The notes beneath the pieces are model-generated. The model had not been told where the DNA came from, did not search any database, and saw only the letters and a list, made by a program, of their open reading frames with translations. This document shows, in pieces, positions 42,598-53,018 of a stretch of DNA of 64,000 nucleotides; position 1 is the first letter of the stretch; every line of letters starts with the position of its first letter. The stretch spans positions 250,501 to 314,500 of the forward strand of contig BLAL01000262.1 in assembly GCA_015698045.1 (NCBI GenBank), given 5' to 3'. Made by a program: the position numbers and the translations under genes. Origin of the DNA: Rhizophagus clarus. Lineage: Eukaryota > Glomeromycota > Glomeromycetes > Glomerales > Glomeraceae.

Positions 42598-45121
42598 CGT
42601 CGGTCGTCGCCAATCAAACCTGTGATCTTTACAATCATATGTATTCAAAACATAACAGACCTATAATTAATTGCATTGGGATACATTAAAATATTTTCCA
42701 GAGGACGTTCTTCGTGAAGAGATACTAGATGCTCGTTAACAAAAACGATGCTACCCCAGATTATGGTCCGTATGGGATTTTATCAGAAGATCAGCTGTAA
42801 AGCATCCTTCTTATGAAGAATAACTTCATTGGTTCTTTGGTGGTTTTAAAATAATTCTTTATTAATAAAATTATTAAAATTAAATAAATTCCTAAAAATG
42901 ATTAATTAACCCCCAAAATTGTAATTTAGCTCCCCATTTTGTTTAGTAGTCTTTAATTATTAGTTCCCTTGAATATCACTGACTTTCACAGGATCGAGTC
43001 TTATGTAAATATTATTCAACGAATCAGATTTAAGTATTTTACTTAAAATGCGGTTTTCAATTTTTCCATCCCTAATTCTTAGATCTTTTTCATGCCCTAT
43101 TTAATAACTTTTCTATGTCTATTGTGGCTTACTGTGTCTCATTACCATATGCAATTACTTCAATATCCTCTCTAAATACAGAAATTGACCTTTGTTATAG
43201 TTTTGCCTCTTTTCGGAGGGGTACATTTATAAAATACATTTTATATGTACAGTATATCTCCACTATAACTATTCTATCTAAATCCTACATTACCCTACAC
43301 TTTTCCATTAAATTATTTATAATATTCCCTAGAATTCTGCCATTACACTGCTTAGATCGCTCGAATAAATGTTTGTGGAGATATTGCTCATTGAACTTGT
43401 ACGAAAGAAGTTGACAAGAGAGAGTCAATTATATTGCTTTTATATGATAATGATAATAGTTTGTGATAGTTTGTTTAAGGAAACCTTCCGAAGATCCTAA
43501 TTTGGGAGTGATCTCATAAATTGTACTATGTATATGACGTTGATTTTGCGGAAAGGAATGGGATCAAAGCTTGTAGGGACTTAATTTATTTTTACTTCGT
43601 TTTGGGAAAGCCCTATCAGAACAACACATCATATTTCCACCGTAAAACAGCGCACACAAAGTTGAATGAAGAAGTTAATGGAGGTGTGGTACACAAGAGA
43701 ACAAATACCTTTGAACTAATACGGGAAGGAAAGGTTAGTCATACCAAGTCCTTCACTACATCCATTTTTCGAATCTAACTATATATAAAGAGGATTGGCT
43801 GCGTTACATCACGTGATACCGTTCTGAGTCTGCATTTTCATTCGTATTCTCAGTATAATAAATAATTTATTTGCGCTCACATTAAGCCAGTGATTTTTTT
43901 AATATACGCACGCATAATCCAATTTGACACAATAGGTATGAATTTTGAAAATAAAATGATATAATAAAATTATTTAACATTGTTTTATTTATTTGTACTA
44001 TGTATTCGCAAATGGTCTAACGGAGAAGAAATAGAAAGGAGTAATAATAATATTGTCACTAGAAAGTTTGGCGGTGTTGCGCAGTATCATATGCCTTCTT
44101 AATTATAGCGCATTAAATAACAAATATGTGGAAGAGTTGAATACTATGAAATGAACTGAATCGTTTATTTTTTAATCTTTTTCATGACCTGTGTGAGTGG
44201 GGGAGACTTTCAAAATCAATGAAATGAAAATAAGATTACGAATAATTCAATAACCTGAAACCATATTTCTTTTTTAATATCAATAAAAATATTACCTCGC
44301 CTGTAGGTGGTCCTTAATGTACAGCGCGTGCCTTTTTCAATACAGTTAGCAGCCGAATAATATAACAATCGACGGATCTTTAAAGCCTAATAACTATCAA
44401 ATATCGATCGGAGAAAATATTCTGTTAGTACAACCTTCGTCAGTAGTTTCTTCTGGATTCTAAAAATTAGGCTTATAACACGAAATAAACGAAGAAAAGT
44501 AATTTTTATAAAACATTTTCTCTAATGAAAGTCGATCTCTATTTTAAAAAATTTCGATAGTATGTAATAATAAAATGTACATATATCTATATACATAATT
44601 TTTGTTATGGTCTCACGTCTTTAAGTTAAGCTAACATTTTCGAATATATTTTATACAACAAATAAGAATATTTTACTCGGTTTTCTCACTCTTAGAGTAC
44701 CTCTTCTTACCCTTACAGTAAACACCATGAATCCTTTCTTTCTTCTGAATCTATTATTTATTAATTTATAACTTTGATGAGAAATCTTGGATTGAATCTT
44801 TAAATGATTATCAAAACTGGGAAGGAATTAAATATTTTGGTCATTTTTCTTTCCCATCGAAGATCACTTAGAAGTGGAAAAATAATATTTATTCATCTGT
44901 GGCGCAGCAAATCCGGCTTTACGCAACACGCCTTTATTCGTCGAAATAAAAAAAAAATCGGTTTATTATTTTGATGTGGAAATATTTTTCCTGTCGTATA
45001 ATACATGATAGAACATAATTTGTTACATAATATATTATATTTAACATAGTTTTAACATACGGTTCCTATCTAATGTTATAATAAATAATATTCGAGATAT
45101 TTAAATCTCCATTCTCCAAAG

Positions 45122-45152
<31 letters not shown>

Positions 45153-45973
45153 GGATAAAAATTTCCGTGCAAAAATTGCGAATTCATTCCCGATGGTGTT
45201 GATCACATGATCATGCTCATATCACGAATGAATTTACTTTATGAATTTCCTTCGTACAAGATTTATAATTATAGAATTGTTATAAAAATAAAATTATTAT
45301 GATTTGATTTTCATAATTCTTTGTTATGCTAAATAAGTTGTTATACCGAAAAAAAAAAAAATACGTCATGCACAATTTTTTTTTTTCATATATTGTGTTC
45401 AGAATTAAATGAAATTACTTTATATGTAAAAAGAATTCCTCGAATAAATTACGTAAATTTTGTAAATCTACCCTTATTTGGATAACATCGGCCAGAATTA
45501 CATAATGCCGGCCCTGAAATGATCTATTGCCTGCATGACTATCAAATCATCATCTTTTAGTTAAATTGATAAACTGCACTGCAAGCCACACCAAAAAGAT
45601 CATTTCCAATGATAAACATTTAATAAAAACTTTATCTATCTATGAAATTACCATTCTTTATAAAAAAGCTAAAAATACGTATGCATATTATTTTGATGAC
45701 AATAAAAAAAAAAAATAAATTAATTTTTTTTGTCATTTTATCTGTGAAATTGAATTTGTAAAAGGGAAATTAAAATGATTATTAATAAGAATGGTGTTCT
45801 AGATGATAGCTATGACTTTTCCTTTTGTGTTCCTTTAAAAGAGTTTTTTTTATTATTCCAATCAATCTTTGAAAAAATTGGTTGAACATAACAATAAGAT
45901 TTCTATTCAAAGGAATTTCTATAAAGTTAAGATATACGATCCTTTTTTATGAGAACCCTTTGATTTTCAAAAC
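42598..45973. other. Intergenic, no certain gene
   Basis: A frame at 43521-43778 (AERNGIKACRDLIYFYFVLG, then KLNEEVNGGVVHKRTNTFEL) is somewhat gene-like but lacks a start context and relatives. A TATA-like block with a nearby AATAAATAA (43780-43870) looks promoter-like. A T/A palindrome lies at about 45122-45152. Nothing else was recognised. Confidence 0.35.
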
Positions 45974-45980
45974 TATATAA
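45974..45980 (+). promoter_or_regulatory. TATA box
   Basis: TATATAA about 100 bp before the ATG at 46076; a pyrimidine-rich TCTCG/TTCCCTTC stretch follows it. Confidence 0.5.
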
Positions 45981-46075
45981 ACTCTCGTTTTTTCCCTTCA
46001 AAATTTCTTCAACCGATCTGAAATAATTAAAAAGGTCAAGATAATAAAAAGATCTAATTAAAAGGGAAAAAAAAA

Positions 46076-47108
46076 ATGAAGTTTACAACCCTTGTTTGTT
46101 TAACGATTTTGGGAGTTTCGGCCCTTAAAGGTAAATATATAAACTTGAATATGAAATTATTAGGTACATGAATGAATTGATTTCGTTAAAAATTTTTTTT
46201 TTTTTTACAAAAAATCATTAGTTAATGCTGCTCCCACCCCTTTTGCTGAGGTTGAATTGAATGATAAACGTGACTCATCACCTTCTCCATATTATTATGA
46301 TAATGATAAGAAGAAAAAGGATAAATACTACTATTACAACTACTACGATCATAAAAAAGGAAAGAACGAGTACGATTATGATTACGATTACAAAAAGAAT
46401 GATGAACACAAAGATGATGATCACAAAGTTAAATATTACAGACGTGGTGCCGATGCATTAGCTTATGAAGACAAACATGACAACAAATACAACAACTACT
46501 ATTACTACGACTACGATCATAAAAAAGGAAAGAAGGAGTACGGTTACGATTACGATTACAAAAAGAATGATGAACACAAAGATGATGATAACAAAGTTAA
46601 ATATTACAGACGTGATGCCGATGCATTAGCTTATGAAGATAAACATGAGAACAAGTACAACAACTACTATTACTACGACTACGATCATAAAAAAGGAAAG
46701 AAGGAGTACGATTACGATTACGATTACAAAAAGAATGATGAACACAAAGATAATGATCACAAAGTTAAATATTACAGACGTGATGCCGATGCATTAGCTT
46801 ATGAAGATAAACATGAGAACAAGTACAACAACTACTATTACTACGACTACGACCATAAAAAAGGAAAGAAGGAGTACGGTTACGATTACGATTACGATTA
46901 CAAAAAGAATGATGAACACAAAGATAATGATCACAAAGTTAAATATTACAGACGTGATGCCGATGCATTAGCTTATGAAGATAAAAATGAGAACAAGTAC
47001 AATAACTACTATTACTACGACTACGATCATAAAAAAGGAAAGAAAGAATACGATTACGATTATGACTACGATCATAAAAAAAAAGGTGATGACAAGAAAT
47101 ATTATTAA
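46076..47108 (+). CDS. Secreted Kex2-processed tandem-repeat peptide precursor
   Basis: Two exons, 46076-46130 and 46222-47108, join across a 91-bp intron (GTAAAT..ATTAG) to give 313 residues. Residues 1-21 are a signal peptide (MKFTTLVCLTILGVSALK, then VNA). A short pro-region APTPFAEVELNDKR ends in a Kex2 site (Lys-Arg). Five repeats of 50-58 residues follow, rich in Tyr, Asp and Lys (YYYYDYDHKKGKKEYDYDYD). Repeats one to four end in KVKYYRR. After each Arg-Arg the next unit starts GADALAYED or DADALAYED, that is, three X-Ala dipeptides, as in yeast alpha-factor where Ste13 trims them after Kex2 cleavage. Predicted products are four or five near-identical peptides of about 45-55 residues. 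The class is known as Kex2-processed repeat proteins; one in Rhizophagus, SIS1, is linked to symbiosis, but identity with it cannot be judged here. Confidence 0.85.
46448..47035 (+). repeat. Coding tandem repeat, unit about 168-174 bp
   Basis: Four full direct copies of the segment coding for (G/D)ADALAYED...HKKGKK, plus a divergent first unit before it. Units differ by 3- or 6-bp in-frame steps in a GAT-TAC (Asp-Tyr) run, as expected from slippage or unequal crossing-over under selection for the frame. Confidence 0.85.
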
Positions 47109-49320
47109 ATTTTTTTTCGGTAGTCGATCAATGAGAGAACTTGTTACATAGAGAAAATCAATTGATATTTATTAATTAATTATATTAATAGTTTTGACTT
47201 TTAATCACATAGAACTATCAATTTTCTTTTCGTCTTAAATGTATTTATATTTATTTTATTTATTTTGTATGATATCATGTCCAAAGTTAATAATTTACAA
47301 TTAAATAAATAAAGAAAAAAAATTGTATTTACTGTATTTATTCTTACTATTTTAATTCGAATATTTTTTATTTAAATATTCGAGCTAAACTGTTAAACTA
47401 ATATTTGGTTAATAATCTGCTTTGATATGATAAGAAATGATAATATTTATTCGGACTTTATATTAGTCCCTAATTCAACAATCGCGACCACGGCTTCTTT
47501 TTCATCTTCTACCTTTTGATTAACACAACTTTAGTTCAGAATTCAGACTATTTTTTACCTAGTAGTATAGCTTGCCGTTCTACCGAAATGCCTCGTTACT
47601 TTTGAATGTCGAACTTTGTATTTAAAATAAACTTCGTAAAATTAAAAAAAAAATATTTTAGTAATAGATGCATTGACTATTGATAAAAGTAGCTGCTATA
47701 AGTAGAAGATACAACTTTTATGAAAGTGCATTCATTATATTACATATCGCTTCTATCATACAAAAGTCATTGCAATTCTATGATCGTGTTGTTAACCATA
47801 GATAATCGCGACTAATTGAATATTGAGATAATTAAATAATAATCAATGTGACATACAGGTCATAGCATCCAATTAATGTGCTTGTAGATTGTCAATGTCG
47901 CAGTTACTTCATCCGAAATCTATCTATCTTTATGGTTGTCTAGAAAGTATTACATAGGATTGATAGGAAATAGTACGGAAGTCCGATCTCCCAAAAGGTT
48001 TTTATATATTTTAAATTGTACAAAAATACATTTTAATTAGAATTTCGTTGGTTTATTTTTATTTAGTAAATTTGTAGACATTTATTTTTGATTTCAGAGA
48101 GAACTAACTCAAATAAATCGAATACATTATCAAAATATTTTAAAATTAGTATTATATATTATTTCATAAAAGCTCAGCTAATTATACTTTACTTACTATC
48201 AAATAAATTCTATATTGAACAAGCGAACTTTTTAAACAAATTATGGATGTGCCAATTTCTATGTAAAGCTCCAAAAATGGTGTTCGTTTAACGAAATTCT
48301 TTCTCCTCGAAAATAAAAAAAAGTTTTTATTTCTCTCTGAGCAACTTTCGCAGTAAAATCTTCTTATAATGCCAATTCTAATCGGATTAATTAGGCTGAA
48401 TTGAAGTGAATTGGCGGGATAGAAAAATTCTTGAAAATTATTAGCGTTAATTTTTTCATTATTAATACGTAATGATTGTAAAAATGTTCCTTTGGTAGAC
48501 TTAATTTTTATACATATTTAATATTTGAAATACTAATTTAACAATATATGTTAGGAATTATGATTTATTTGTAAATTCAATCGGATGCTAAAAAATATAC
48601 ATAATATCATAACCCATGAAGAACAAAATAAATCTATGAAAAGGAAATATCTTACAAAAAGAACTGACCTACAAAAAATAGAAAGAATCCTGAACCAGAC
48701 CTTTAAAAAGAAAAAGACTTTCACCTATAAAAAAATTAAACAAAACAAAAAAAAAAAATATATAATGTAAAATTATCTTTAACGAAAAAAAAAAATATTT
48801 TACAAAAAAAAAGGGAAGTGGTGAAGAATAAAATAATAAATAAAAATTTTTAACGAAGTTGGAAAAATGAAGAGGAAATAAAAAAAATAGGGAATAAAAA
48901 ATATAAGGGAACCAAAAACAAAATTTTTTTAAAAAAAAATGAAGTTGGAAAAAAAAGAAAAAATTTTTTTTAAAAAGGAGGGGTGGGAATAAAGAGTAAA
49001 GTAGAAAAAAAAACTTTTTATTTTCTAAAAGAAAGGCGTAGCGGATGGGAAGAAAATCAAAAAACAAAAATTTTTTAGAGGGAAAACAAAAATATGGGAA
49101 ATAAAAAAAAGGAGTATAAAAAATTAAAAATTATGGAGGGAAAAACAATAATCTCATAATACCATTTCTTGTTAACCAGCTCATGTTTTTAAAAAGAAAT
49201 AGAGAATATGGAAAAGCTGAGATGGATGACTAATTATCAAATTTTTTTTTTATTTTTCTTATCAACAAAATTACCTGCGCCTTAATGTTATTTTTCTATG
49301 ACACATAAATTCGATTAGAT
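47109..49320. other. Intergenic with a purine-rich tract
   Basis: A likely polyadenylation signal for the repeat precursor (AATAAATAAA) is near 47303. From about 48770 to 49145 one strand is nearly pure A/G (AGGGAAGTGGTGAAGAATAA and similar), a strand-asymmetric low-complexity tract. No gene was recognised. Confidence 0.45.
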
Positions 49321-49432
49321 CCGGGTATCGAAAATCAAAAATCGAATTCTAGAATCGAATCCTCGAAACGATTAATCGCGATTAATCGATTCTATAATCG
49401 ATTCTAATAATGGGAATCGATTCCAATCCCTA
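49321..49432. mobile_element. Short palindrome-rich element, relative of 41517-42597
   Basis: About 110 bp of ATCGATT-type words. The right end, inverted, is TAGGGATTGGAATCGATTCC, as in the larger element. The left end (CCGGGTATCGAAAATC) is divergent. TAGATC occurs immediately at both flanks and may be the target duplication. It is non-coding and forms a long foldback. Confidence 0.6.
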
Positions 49433-49805
49433 GATCATAATTATTCCTTGAGAATAAACATTTATTTTCATCACTTTTATTATGATTTATTGATTACAAA
49501 AAAAGAATGTTTAGCATCGATAATCCTACATGATAAGAGAATAAAATATGGGTTACTGGTTAGGTTTGAAATTTTATAAAAATGAAACAAATTCATGCAC
49601 GATCTCTCTGTCTCTGGCCCGCTACGAATAATTCTATGAAGTTTTGCTTAAATGAACGCATTTAATTAATCAACTAGTTCATAAACTAATACTACTGATT
49701 AAAAGAAAAATTATACGGAGTGGATAATCATAATTTATTATGTAATTTGTTCACGACATTGTTACAAAATTGGATCTTGACTAATAATATCAATATAATA
49801 TCGTA
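49433..49805. other. Intergenic, nothing recognised
   Basis: AT-rich with no coding character or repeats noted. Confidence 0.45.
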
Positions 49806-49807
49806 CA

Positions 49808-50442
49808 TTATATGTATATCCTATAACTCCAAGAAAACATATCATCTAATTGTAATGCTCTTGTTACACGAGCATCAACCTCTGCTTCATTTTCATAATT
49901 GCCTGCAATGTTATCATGTCTAAATGTTTTATAAATAATTTGAAGGATCGATTCTTTTATCATATTCGTACTAAGAAGGGTTTCAACAGGATTTTTAAAT
50001 GCATATTCTTGTTTTCTGGAAATATATCGTGGTACTAATTCCTCAAGACCGGAAATAACCTTTCGTGATACGCTCATTAATGTTGATTCTAATGCACATT
50101 ACCCAAGTGACATTAAATGCACTATAGCCAGAATTGAGAATAATGACCAACTTTAAAAGGAAATGCCTTTTCAACCATTAAGATAAGCATATCGTTTTCT
50201 ACAAAATTAAATATATATTTAAATGTTTTATTAAAAATTTTCTAATCAATTTTTAAAAATTAATTACTTACGTAAGATTGTTTAAACAAAATGGTGTTAT
50301 ACCCAACGGGATCCAATTCTAATACTTGTAAAGCGTTAACTGACGTTTCATATTTCTTTATAATATCACTTGAACGAAACTTATTAGCATCATAAATTTT
50401 AGCGGTTCCGGAATTTGCGATAGAGCGAACTGATTTGTCCAT
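49808..50442 (-). pseudogene. Decayed spliced gene of unknown family
   Basis: Exon one (50442-50272) codes MDKSVRSIANSGTAKIYDAN .. LELDPVGYNTILFKQSY and ends at a good donor (GTAAGT). The acceptor TTTTGTAG ends at 50199. Exon two reads NDMLILMVEKAFPFKVGHYS, QFWL, then, after a frame change, YSAFNVTWVMCIRINI and, after another, RKVISGLEELVPRYISRKQ, NPVETLLSTNMIKESILQII, NIAGNYENEAEVDARVTRAL, ending FSWSYRIYI. The exon join is also out of phase, so there are about three breaks. The surviving text looks like a conserved protein of some 200 residues, possibly from a family multiplied in this lineage, but no function could be assigned. Confidence 0.5.
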
Positions 50443-52517
50443 CGTCAGCCGACAACGTTAAATATTTAATAAACTCATCGCGTTCCTTTTTCTTACCTAA
50501 TTACATAAATCATAATATTGTAAAATTGTTAGATAGTTCTATAAATAAAAATATAATGTTATGTATGGTTACACGTCACAAAAGCTAAAAGCACCTTATA
50601 GAAACTAAAAAGTACAAATTCTATCATTCTCATCTTTGCCTTCCTTGCCATCTTTGTCTTCAAGTTCATTTTAAGTATGGTTTTCATTTCATTCATAATT
50701 CCTGATTATCACATATGATACTAAAGAATCTAAAAATTCAATATACAGTATATTTCTTTAAACCAAGATTTGTTAACCCATTTCTGTTTCAATATAAGGT
50801 ATCAAATTGCTGATATACTCATTTAAATACTTCCTTGTCAAGATCAGGTCTCTTTATTTTTGTAATTTGCTAGATTAACACGTTCAAAAAAATATTTAAT
50901 GGTCGGGAATGCTATATCCTCGATCTTCAAATCTTTAAACACCACACATATCGATATTTCATCTTTAACAAATTATTGTCCAAGACTTTTAGGAACATCA
51001 TTATTGACCATCCTGCATTATTTTCTTGAAGATAATTAACAAATAAGAAGATCAAAGATCATACAATCTTTTTCATACAATTCCTTTCATTTTTGGCAAA
51101 TAACTCTTATTTGATTCTTGTAATAAATTACCAAAAGCATTTCTTCTAACTGATGAGTTGTGTTGGTATATCTTGCAATCGGAATTCAATAATTTGATCA
51201 AAAATTCTTTGTAATTAACATGTTTTCCTAAAAAAAGCTTTAACTTCCAATTCCCGATTTTCTTCAGATAAAATCCTTAACTCTACAGTAGATAATATTA
51301 TAAAATCAATCGTATCATCCATCTGTATACTCCTTTTATAGATATGTTGATTACGCCCTTTTTTTAAAAAAAAACCGAGACTTACGTAATGTGGTTTTTT
51401 CCCATTTTATTTTCACATTAAATGGAAAGATTATAGAACGTTCAATAGCTTTTATAGGTCTATCGTACATCCATAATTTGGACCAATAAAATTGATCCAC
51501 ATATATATAAAAAAAACCGGCCCCTGGGTAAGTTATATGATTTGAAAAAAATTTAATTTGTCCGGTCTTATCCTTTAATTACTTTGCATCCCGGGAACTA
51601 GATGCTACAGCCCACAACAGACTATAATTTCAAATCGTTTATATATATATAAATATCTATCTATTTATTTAACAAGTTAAAAAAAATTAAATATTAATTA
51701 ACCTTAGTAAAAAAAAAAAATTCTCGACCCCAAGATAGATATTCATTCATTTACAAGTTTGCAGTTTATTAAAGAAAATTATTTTATTATAAATATTTAC
51801 CCGTCAAAGAAATTTTAAACATTTTTTTTTTTTTTTTATATTCGTGAAATGATTCCCAAAATAACTTTCATTTTACAATCTTTTTTTTGTTAACAACTTA
51901 TTTGTAATACAACTTCTACAGTATAGTACATTTTTTATTATTTTTCGCTTTGTAGAGGTTACCATATTCGGTTAGGAACTGGTAGCGCAGGACATTGACC
52001 CTCCTATAGCATCATTTTGACCCCCCTTATTGTAAAACATATTATGCAGGTCAAGTCAGACCCGTCGCACAGGTCAAGGACGACACATTTGCACCTGAGT
52101 CAGTACTGAGTCAATCGTCACCTTATGAATTAATTTTTTTTTTGTACATATTATTTCAATAATAAAAATGCTTTAAATGCTTTAATTGGAAAGTGATGAA
52201 AGAGAGAATTATATATATATATATATAAAAAAATGAAGTTCTAATTTTTAAAATTTTATTGGTTGAAAATTTTAATTGAGAGAAAAAAGTACACGACATG
52301 AATAAGAATTAAAAAAATAAAAAATGGATTTGTTTTATAAAAATTCTTACAAAAATCTTTTCCCTTTTTTCCCGAAAAACTATAAAAAATTTTATATTTA
52401 TTATAAAAGAATATCAAGAAAAATTCAGAAATTAAAATTTTCGTAAAAAATAATTATCTCGCAAATATTATGTTTCGTTCATAGTAAGAATAGCTTTTCA
52501 AAACAATAAGACTTTCT
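50443..52517. other. Decayed coding sequence and AT-rich intergenic
   Basis: On the minus strand between about 51490 and 50700 several pieces look like former exons (VDQFYWSKLWMYDRPIKAIE, DDTIDFIILSTVELRILSEE, KHVNYKEFLIKLLNSD, SSVRRNAFGNLLQESNKSYL). They may belong to one broken gene of unknown origin. At 51990-52130 and again at 56372-56468 there is a diverged repeat sharing RGRWCAAGTCAGAYYCRTCG-type sequence. The rest is AT-rich. Confidence 0.35.
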
Positions 52518-52525
52518 TATAAAAC
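52518..52525 (+). promoter_or_regulatory. TATA box of the Asn-rich family promoter
   Basis: TTATAAAA within CTTATAAAACCCTTAATTC, about 45-50 bp before the ATG at 52569. The segment after it (TTCAATAATTTATAAATTC, then ACTAATACG) aligns with the flank of the 5' fragment at 1056. Confidence 0.5.
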
Positions 52526-52568
52526 CCTTAATTCAATAATTTATAAATTCACTAATACGAAAAAAGAC

Positions 52569-53018
52569 ATGAGTACTAATAATTTCTCACATGGTTACGA
52601 ACAAGCTAATACAATTTCTTCTGATCAGCAACAAATGTTAATTAATGTTACTGATAACCAACAACAACCCAATGTCGTTTATATTCGGCAACCCGGCATT
52701 TCTAACAACATTCCTTCCCAACAACCCATGTCAAATGTCGCTTCGAACAGTTCAGATAATAATCATTCCGCTCCAAACAGTACCCTTCACGGTAACAATC
52801 AATCCACGTCCAATAACGAATCATCTCCGCAATTTCGTCACGATCAAAATCAGCATAATCCGCCACAACCTAATATACTTCCTCTGCTTAATCCGTTTGG
52901 TATTAATATTAATTATCCTCAGGCTCCCATCATTATTAATATGCCTGCAACTAATTCGGATATTCAAACCCAGCTTCTTGCGTATTTGAATAATTTTTCT
53001 TCAACGAAAACTCAATGA
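52569..53018 (+). CDS. Asn-rich small disordered protein, family member
   Basis: Intronless frame of 149 residues starting MSTNNFSHGYEQANTISSDQ. Residues 1-100 are an Asn/Gln/Ser/Pro-rich disordered segment. Residues 100-149 hold the best-preserved family motif in the window: QHNPPQPNILPLLNPFGINI, NYPQAPIIINMPATNSDIQ, then TQLLAYLNNFSS. The tail after the motif could form a short amphipathic helix. The decayed copy at 34153 and the gene at 10484 share this end almost throughout, while their N-terminal parts differ freely, so selection seems to act on the C-terminus. Promoter shared with the family. There is no signal peptide. Function unknown. Confidence 0.62.
   Translation: MSTNNFSHGYEQANTISSDQQQMLINVTDNQQQPNVVYIRQPGISNNIPSQQPMSNVASNSSDNNHSAPNSTLHGNNQSTSNNESSPQFRHDQNQHNPPQPNILPLLNPFGININYPQAPIIINMPATNSDIQTQLLAYLNNFSSTKTQ

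Noticed and set aside
43780-43910. Solo LTR (TATA box followed by AATAAA-like signals)
   Set aside because: No clear terminal TG..CA pair, target duplication or second copy in the window could be found.
48669-49067. A 132-residue Phe-rich protein on the minus strand
   Set aside because: It is the reverse reading of the purine tract; its Phe/Leu/Ser composition is a by-product of A/G runs.
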